64,000 bases of DNA from contig NZ_JAQFII010000001.1 in the NCBI RefSeq assembly GCF_029504575.1, positions 892,501 to 956,500 on the forward strand. The letters run 5' to 3'. The position numbers and the translations under genes were made by a program. The notes under the pieces are model-generated. The model did not search any database. It saw only the letters and a list, made by a program, of their open reading frames with translations, and was not told the DNA's origin. This DNA is from Streptomyces sp. SPB162. GTDB lineage: Bacteria > Actinomycetota > Actinomycetes > Streptomycetales > Streptomycetaceae. This document shows, piece after piece, positions 59,239-64,000 of this stretch (within the stretch, counting starts at the first letter, position 1; each line of letters begins with the position of its first letter).

Positions 59239-59938
59239 GTGGCCGTGAACCGTCCCGACCCCGTACCGGCGATCCTGGACAGCCAGGGCCCGGCTGCGGG
59301 TGCTGCTCGGCGACCTGTCCGACGCCGAGGTGCGCGCCCCGAGCGCACTGCCCGGCTGGACCCGCGGGCACCTGCTCAGCCATGTCGAGGGGGTCGCCCT
59401 CGCCCTGGCCCGGCAGGCGCGCTATGCCCTGAAGGACGAGCTGATCGACCCCTACGACGGCGGGCCGCCCGCTCGCAACGCCGCGATCGAGGCAGGTCAC
59501 GGCCGCTCGGCGGCGGAACTGCGGGCGGCCGTCAGCGCGGCCCTCGACGAGGCCGAGCAGGCGTGGACCGCGATCGACGCGCGCGACCTGCGGCGACCGG
59601 TGCGCTATCGCGACGCGACGCTGTCGGCCGCCGCGCACGCCTGGTGGCGGGAGTTGGAGATCCACACGGTGGACGCGGCGATCGGGTACCGCGCGGCGCA
59701 GTGGTCACGGCCGTTCTGCGCGCACGTCCTGGACTTCCTCGCCCCGCGCGTGCCGGACGGCGTGCGGCTGACGCTGGAGGCGTCGGACGGCCCGGAGTCA
59801 CGCGTCCTGGGGGACGGGCGACCGGTCACCGTGCGCGGCGCGCTCACCGACCTGACCGCCTGGCTGGCGGGACGGGCGCCGGAGGGCCCGCTGGACGGCG
59901 GGACCGCGCCGCTGCCCGAACTCAAGCCCTGGCCGTGA
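59239..59938 (+). CDS. maleylpyruvate isomerase family mycothiol-dependent protein (one-base frameshift)
   Basis: 233-codon DinB/MDMPI-fold protein. GTG at 59239 follows AAGGAG. The frame starts AVNRPDPVPAILDSQ and must lose one G of GGGCCC (about 59286-59291) to continue as RLRVLLGDLSDAEVRAPSALPGWTRGHLLSHVEGVALAL, the family's metal-binding His segment, then AWWRELEIHTVDAAIGY. The span is 3n+1 nt. Without correction the only intact part starts at 59300. Members use mycothiol as cofactor or bind a metal; substrate unknown. Terminates at a strong hairpin. Confidence 0.8.
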
Positions 59939-59952
59939 CCGTTACCGCGAAA

Positions 59953-59994
59953 CGCCGGCCGCCGGGCCTCGGTGACGAGGTTCGGCGGCCGGCG
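59953..59994. terminator. bidirectional hairpin terminator
   Basis: CGCCGGCCGCCG (59953-59964) pairs perfectly with CGGCGGCCGGCG (59983-59994), 18-nt loop, between convergent genes. Confidence 0.8.
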
Positions 59995-60016
59995 GCGGGC
60001 GTCCATGCCGGACGCC

Positions 60017-60256
60017 TCAGGTGAGGTCGAACTCGCCGTCCCGCGCGCCCAGTACGAAGGCACGCCACTCCGCCGGGGTGAAGATCAGCGATGGCCCGTC
60101 CGGGCTCCGCCCGTCCCGCATCGCGATGTAGCCCTCGATAAAGGCGATCTGGACGTCGCCCGTGCCCTGACTGCTGGACTGCCACTGCGCGCCCGCAAGA
60201 TCCAGCTGCGGCTTCCTACCGTTCGTCAACGGCTGTCCGATGGTGCTCTCGGCCAC
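60017..60256 (-). CDS. DUF397 protein
   Basis: 79-aa actinobacterial DUF397 protein (WQSSSQGTGDVQIAFIEGYIAMRDGRSPDGPSLIFTPAEWRAFVLGARDGEFDL fits the family: SS-GxxxVEVA, VRDS...G..L.F....W..F...). GTG start with GGAGGAGAG upstream. DUF397 genes usually sit beside an XRE-family regulator, as antitoxin-like or developmental partners; here no such partner is adjacent. Confidence 0.88.
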   Translation of the reverse strand: MAESTIGQPLTNGRKPQLDLAGAQWQSSSQGTGDVQIAFIEGYIAMRDGRSPDGPSLIFTPAEWRAFVLGARDGEFDLT

Positions 60257-60354
60257 GTCCGCTCTCCTCCCAGGTCGTCATCCGCGACCCACCCTAGCCA
60301 CCAGGCTCCTTGCCTGACAGGCAATGGGACAAGCTGCCCGGATACACCGCCCGA

Positions 60355-61521
60355 TCAGGTGGTGGGCCGGTCCGCGCCGACGAGCCACATCGAGAAGAAC
60401 TGCGCGCCGCCGCCGTACGCGTGGCCCAGCGCCCGGCGGGCCCCCGCCACCTGGTGATCACCGGCCTGGCCGCGTACCTGCAGCGCCGCCTCGGCGAAGC
60501 GGATCATGCCGGACGCGCCGATCGGGTTGGTGGACAGCACCCCGCCCGACGGGTTGACGGGCAGCTCCCCGTCGAGTTCGGTGACGCCCGCCTCGGTGAG
60601 CTTCCAGCCCTCCCCCTCGGCGGCGAAGCCGAGGTTCTCCAGCCACATCGGCTCGTACCAGGAGAACGGCACGTACATCTCGACGGCGTCGATCTCCCGG
60701 CGCGGATCGGTGATCCCGGCCTGCCGGTACACGTCCGCCGCGCAGTCCTTGCCCGCCTGCGGGCTGACGTAGTCCTTGCCCGCGAACATCGTCGGCTCGC
60801 TGCGCATGGCCCCGCCGTGCAGCCAGGCGGGCGGTCGCGGCGACCGGGCCGCGCCCTCGGTGTCGGTGAGCACCATCGCGACCGCGCCGTCGGAGGACGG
60901 GCAGGTCTCGGAGTAGCGGATCGGGTCCCAGAGCATGGGGGCGGCCCGCACCTTCTCCAGCGTGATGTCCTTCTCGTGCAGATGGGCGTAGGGGTTCTTC
61001 AGCGCGTTGCGGCGGTCCTTGTACGCGACGAGGGAGCCGATGTGGTCGGGCGCCCCGGTACGCCGCATGTAGGCGCGCACATGCGGCGCGAAGAACCCGC
61101 CGGCGCCGGCGAGCAGCGGCTGCTGGAAGGGGATCGGCAGCGACAGCCCCCACATGGCGTTGGACTCGGACTGCTTCTCGAACGCGACGGTCAGTACGGT
61201 GCGGTGGACGCGGGCCGCGACGAGGTTGGAGGCGACCAGCGCGGTCGACCCGCCGACGGAGCCCGCGGTGTGCACCCGCAGCATCGGCTTGCCGACGGCT
61301 CCGAGGGCGTCCGCCAGGTACAGCTCCGGCATCATCACCCCCTCGAAGAAGTCCGGGGCCTTACCGATGACGACGGCGTCGATGTCGGCGAAGGTGAGTT
61401 CGGCGTCGGCGAGCGCCCGCAGGGCCGCCTCCCGCAGGAGTCCCGCGATCGACACGTCGTGCCGGGCCGCGACGTGCTTGGTCTGGCCGATGCCGACGAC
61501 CGCCACAGGTGCCTTGCTCAT
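60355..61521 (-). CDS. thiolase-like lipid-transfer protein, Ltp3-like
   Basis: 388-aa thiolase-fold protein. The position of the nucleophilic Cys reads LRVHTAGSVGGSTALVA, with no Cys; C-terminal VNPSGGVLSTNPIGASGMIRFAEA and GHAYGGGAQ are present. Together with the next two genes this matches the order and sizes I recall for M. tuberculosis Rv3521-Ltp4-Ltp3 (sterol side-chain region). Such cysteine-less thiolases act as retro-aldolases with DUF35 partners. The start overlaps the upstream thiolase by 4 nt. Confidence 0.85.
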   Translation of the reverse strand: MSKAPVAVVGIGQTKHVAARHDVSIAGLLREAALRALADAELTFADIDAVVIGKAPDFFEGVMMPELYLADALGAVGKPMLRVHTAGSVGGSTALVASNLVAARVHRTVLTVAFEKQSESNAMWGLSLPIPFQQPLLAGAGGFFAPHVRAYMRRTGAPDHIGSLVAYKDRRNALKNPYAHLHEKDITLEKVRAAPMLWDPIRYSETCPSSDGAVAMVLTDTEGAARSPRPPAWLHGGAMRSEPTMFAGKDYVSPQAGKDCAADVYRQAGITDPRREIDAVEMYVPFSWYEPMWLENLGFAAEGEGWKLTEAGVTELDGELPVNPSGGVLSTNPIGASGMIRFAEAALQVRGQAGDHQVAGARRALGHAYGGGAQFFSMWLVGADRPTT

Positions 61522-62564
61522 CTCGCGTCCCCTTCCAGGACGGCGACCAGGTTCTGCTGCAGGCAGGGGCCCGAGGTCGCGTGGGCGACGGCGCGGTCGG
61601 AGTCGCCGCGGTGGATGCGGGTGGCCGCCTCGCCGAGCCGGATCAGGCCGGCGGCCATGATCGGGTTGGCCGCGAGCGGACCGCCGGACGGGTTGACGTT
61701 CACGTCGTCGCCGAGCCGCAGTGCCCTGCGCAGGACGACCTCCTGGGAGGTGAACGGCGCGTGCAGTTCGGCGGTGTCGACCGGTGCGTCGAACAGCCCG
61801 GCCCGCTCGGCCGCGAGCCGGGTGGACGGCGAGTCGGTGAGGTCGCGGACGCCGAGGCTGTGGGCCTCGATGCGGTGGTCCAGGCCGCGGATCCACGCCG
61901 GGCGGTCGCACAGCCGGCGGGCGGTGTCCCCGGCGGCCAGCACGATCGCGGCGGCGCCGTCGCCGACCGGCGGGCAGTCCTGGCGGCGCAGCGGCCGGAC
62001 CACGTACCGCTCGCCGTCGCGGACGGAGGTGAGCTGCGCGTACGGGTTGTTTCGCGCACAGGCGCGGCTGCGGGCGGCGATACCGGCGAGTTCGGGTTCG
62101 CCGGTGTGCCCCGCGTCGATGAGCGCCCGCGCCTGGAGCGCGGCGAGCGCGACCGGGTCCGGCCACAGCGGCGCCACGTAGTAGGGGTCCAGCTGGCGGG
62201 TCAGCACCTCGCGGACGTCGCCGGGCGAGGACTTGCCGTAGGAGTACACCAGCGCGGTGTCGGCCTCACCGGTGAGGATCTTCACCCAGGCCTCGTAGAG
62301 CGCCCAGGCGCCGTCCATCTCGACGTGCGACTCGGAGATCGGCGGCCAGGCACCGACCCCGTCCAGGGCCATGGTGAAGGAGAAGGCCCGGCCGGCGAGG
62401 TAGTCCGAGGAGCCGGAGCAGGTGAAGCCGATCTCTCCGGCCCGCAGTTCGACCTGCCCGAGCGCCTCGTGCAGCACGGGCATGAGCATCTCGACCTCGG
62501 AGACCTCGGCCGAGCTGCGCACGTGCCGGCTCTGGGCGAACGCCACGATCGCGACGTCCCGCAT
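61518..62564 (-). CDS. thiolase-like protein, Ltp4-like
   Basis: 348-aa thiolase-fold protein, shorter than true thiolases. The active-site region reads SHVEMDGAWALYEAWV without Cys; the C-terminal NVNPSGGPLAANPIMAAGLIRLGEA is conserved. Presumed partner of the Ltp3-like protein and the DUF35 protein in acyl-CoA C-C bond cleavage. Starts directly after the DUF35 stop (no gap) and ends overlapping the Ltp3-like start, so the cassette is tightly coupled. Confidence 0.85.
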   Translation of the reverse strand: MRDVAIVAFAQSRHVRSSAEVSEVEMLMPVLHEALGQVELRAGEIGFTCSGSSDYLAGRAFSFTMALDGVGAWPPISESHVEMDGAWALYEAWVKILTGEADTALVYSYGKSSPGDVREVLTRQLDPYYVAPLWPDPVALAALQARALIDAGHTGEPELAGIAARSRACARNNPYAQLTSVRDGERYVVRPLRRQDCPPVGDGAAAIVLAAGDTARRLCDRPAWIRGLDHRIEAHSLGVRDLTDSPSTRLAAERAGLFDAPVDTAELHAPFTSQEVVLRRALRLGDDVNVNPSGGPLAANPIMAAGLIRLGEAATRIHRGDSDRAVAHATSGPCLQQNLVAVLEGDAR

Positions 62565-63533
62565 CTAGACCATCTCCTTGTACGTGTCGTAGTCGGCGTC
62601 GGGCTCCCCGGTCGGCCGGTAGTGGTCGGGGAAGCCGCCGTCCTCGCTCCACACGGGTTCGACCCGCATGCCCATCCGCACCTGGTCGTAGGGCAGGCCG
62701 CCGATGCGCCCGTGCAGGGCGAGGTCGGCGCCGTCCAGGGCGATGTGCGCGTAGACGTACGGCACTTCGATGTCGAGGCCGCGGGCCTTGATGTTGACGA
62801 TGCAGAAGGTGGTGATGGTGCCGCCGGGACCCACTTCCACCTGTTCGTCGGTGGCGACGCCGCAGGTGGGGCAGGCGCCCCGGGGCGGGATGTAGACCTT
62901 CCGGCAGGCCGGGCAGCGTTCGCCGATCATCTTGCGGTCGGCGAGCGCGGCGAGGTAGCGGGTCTGGGCCCGGCCGGGGCTGTAGACGTAGTCCAGGCGC
63001 GCGAGGGCGACGATGCCGGTCACCGGATCGGCGAACTCGCCGGTGTGCGCGGCGGCCTCCGGCCGTCCGGTCCCGCCGGTCCCGTCGTCCGGTTCGAAGC
63101 ACGCGATGTCGGTGATCGCGCCGACCCGTTCGGCGGCCCACCGGATCCGTACCCGCATTCCGGTGCCGACGGCGTCGGGCCCGGATGCGTCCAGTGCGTG
63201 CAGCATCGCGGTGTCGGCGCCGTCGAGGCGCACCAGGACCCAGGCGAAGGGCGTGGAGAGCGGCTGATTGCGCCCGGGTTCGGGGTTCCACGCCCAGGTG
63301 GTGACGGTGCCGGTGGTGCCGACCTCGACGAGTTCGCGCAGCTCCGCCGAGGTGACGGGGTCGTACTCGACGGGCGGCACGAGCACCCGGTCGTCGCCCG
63401 TGCGCACCCCCAGCACGATCCGCTCGCGCAGGCCGGTGAGGAACGCGCTCTGGACGGGGCCGAGCGAGCGGGTGAACGGGAACTCGACGACCAGGGGCGC
63501 GCTGAGCACCTCCGGTGCGGGGGCGGACGTCAT
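62565..63533 (-). CDS. two-domain DUF35 OB-fold/zinc-ribbon protein
   Basis: 322 aa with two OB-type domains: residues about 20-170 lack zinc ligands, and residues about 190-310 contain the zinc ribbon CPACRKVYIPPRGACPTCG and a second OB fold (EVGPGGTITTFCIVNIKARGLDIEVPYVYAHIALDGADLALHG). Two-domain DUF35 proteins partner with Ltp-type thiolase pairs. ATG start. Upstream gene of the Ltp4/Ltp3-like cassette. Confidence 0.85.
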   Translation of the reverse strand: MTSAPAPEVLSAPLVVEFPFTRSLGPVQSAFLTGLRERIVLGVRTGDDRVLVPPVEYDPVTSAELRELVEVGTTGTVTTWAWNPEPGRNQPLSTPFAWVLVRLDGADTAMLHALDASGPDAVGTGMRVRIRWAAERVGAITDIACFEPDDGTGGTGRPEAAAHTGEFADPVTGIVALARLDYVYSPGRAQTRYLAALADRKMIGERCPACRKVYIPPRGACPTCGVATDEQVEVGPGGTITTFCIVNIKARGLDIEVPYVYAHIALDGADLALHGRIGGLPYDQVRMGMRVEPVWSEDGGFPDHYRPTGEPDADYDTYKEMV

Positions 63534-63601
63534 GGGGTCTCCCTTCGTTGCGCGGTGCGCGACCTACGCCGCGCCGGACGGGCCGACGTCTGACCCGGCG
63601 C

Positions 63602-64000
63602 TCACAGGCGCCGGTAGACGGGCGGGCGCTTCTCCGCGAAGGCGCGCGGGCCTTCCTTCGCGTCGGCGGTGGCGAAGATCGGCCAGCCGCGCTCCAGTTC
63701 GTGCTTGAGGCCCTCCGTCTCGGTCATCTCCGCCGTGTCGTACACGGACGCCTTGACCGCCTCGACGGCCAGCGGCCCGTTGGCGTTGATCTGCTCCGCG
63801 ATCTCCAGGGCCCGCTCCAACGCCGTGCCGTCGGCCACGACATGACCGATCAGGCCGATCTCCTTCGCCTCCGCCGCGGAGTAGGGGCGGCCGGTGAGCA
63901 GCATCTCCAGGGCGTGGGTACGGGGGATCTGGCGGGGCAGCCGCACGGTGGAGCCGCCGATGGGGAAGAGCGCGCGCCGGACCTCGAAGAGCCCGAGGGT
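63602..64000 (-). CDS. enoyl-CoA hydratase/isomerase (partial)
   Basis: C-terminal 132 residues of a crotonase-family protein; the frame runs off the window's right edge, so the N-terminus and oxyanion-hole residues of the first half are not seen. Visible: FPIGGSTVRLPRQIPRTHALEMLLTGRPYSAAEAKEIGLIGHVV, typical of the second half, then a helical tail. It lies 68 nt upstream of the DUF35 gene on the same strand and is likely part of the same lipid-degradation operon, hydrating or isomerising an enoyl-CoA before aldol cleavage. Confidence 0.88.
   Translation of the reverse strand, partial: TLGLFEVRRALFPIGGSTVRLPRQIPRTHALEMLLTGRPYSAAEAKEIGLIGHVVADGTALERALEIAEQINANGPLAVEAVKASVYDTAEMTETEGLKHELERGWPIFATADAKEGPRAFAEKRPPVYRRL

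Noticed and set aside
59019..59302. Extension of the amidase frame to 49302 and of the isomerase frame upstream of 59300 taken as native ends
   Set aside because: Both follow from single inserted bases; corrected frames agree with family sequences and with terminator and ribosome-site positions.
1..64000. CRISPR arrays, tRNA genes, insertion sequences, attachment sites
   Set aside because: No regularly spaced repeats, no tRNA cloverleaf and no transposase or integrase frame was found on reading the window.

Overview
This 64 kb window is chromosomal DNA of a high-GC actinomycete, almost certainly Streptomyces or a close relative. Signs of this are extreme third-position GC, GTG and TTG starts, a conservon (cvnABCD), an NsdA-like TPR regulator, an orphan DUF397 protein, LAL-type giant regulators and a bacterial terpene cyclase. 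No insertion sequence, phage, CRISPR or tRNA gene is visible. The left edge is the 5' end of a 16S rRNA gene on the minus strand with its conserved leader and promoter region.

Layout. 0-13 kb, carbon uptake and carbohydrate enzymes: crr-ptsI (PTS EIIA and EI), an unknown protein with an MFS permease divergent from a MocR/GntR regulator, a secreted CBM2-FN3-GH18 chitinase, acetoacetyl-CoA synthetase and a GH31 glucosidase. 13-19 kb: a Nudix enzyme, a secreted VanX-type dipeptidase, and a four-gene minus-strand operon (NrtR-like Nudix regulator, J-domain/pseudokinase fusion, vWA protein, divergent PurA paralogue) behind a conspicuous palindromic operator. 19-24 kb: an Mpo1-like protein, a DUF35/thiolase pair, and glpF-glpK. 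24-28 kb: a cvn conservon. 28-35.5 kb: a three-gene SMC/condensin-like module (1,576-aa SMC ATPase plus two presumed accessory subunits) with no visible nuclease partner. 35.8-40.4 kb: pxpABC (5-oxoprolinase) and two GT4 glycosyltransferases. 40.5-49.6 kb: HEAT-repeat protein, PAS-PP2C phosphatase, NsdA-like regulator, APH-type kinase, a bimodular wall hydrolase and a small conserved protein. 49.7-57 kb: two tandem LAL paralogues divergent from a class I terpene synthase. 57-64 kb: a Tat-exported phospholipase C, a mycothiol-dependent isomerase-like protein, DUF397, and an Ltp3/Ltp4/DUF35/crotonase cassette cut by the window end.

The best candidates for undescribed biology are the NrtR-J/pseudokinase-vWA-PurA operon and the SMC three-gene module. 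A caution for every user: four genes (cvnA, the amidase, the small protein at 49.1-49.6 kb and the isomerase at 59.2-59.9 kb) each need removal of exactly one base to restore a full frame. That pattern suggests sequencing or assembly insertions, though real inactivation cannot be excluded.
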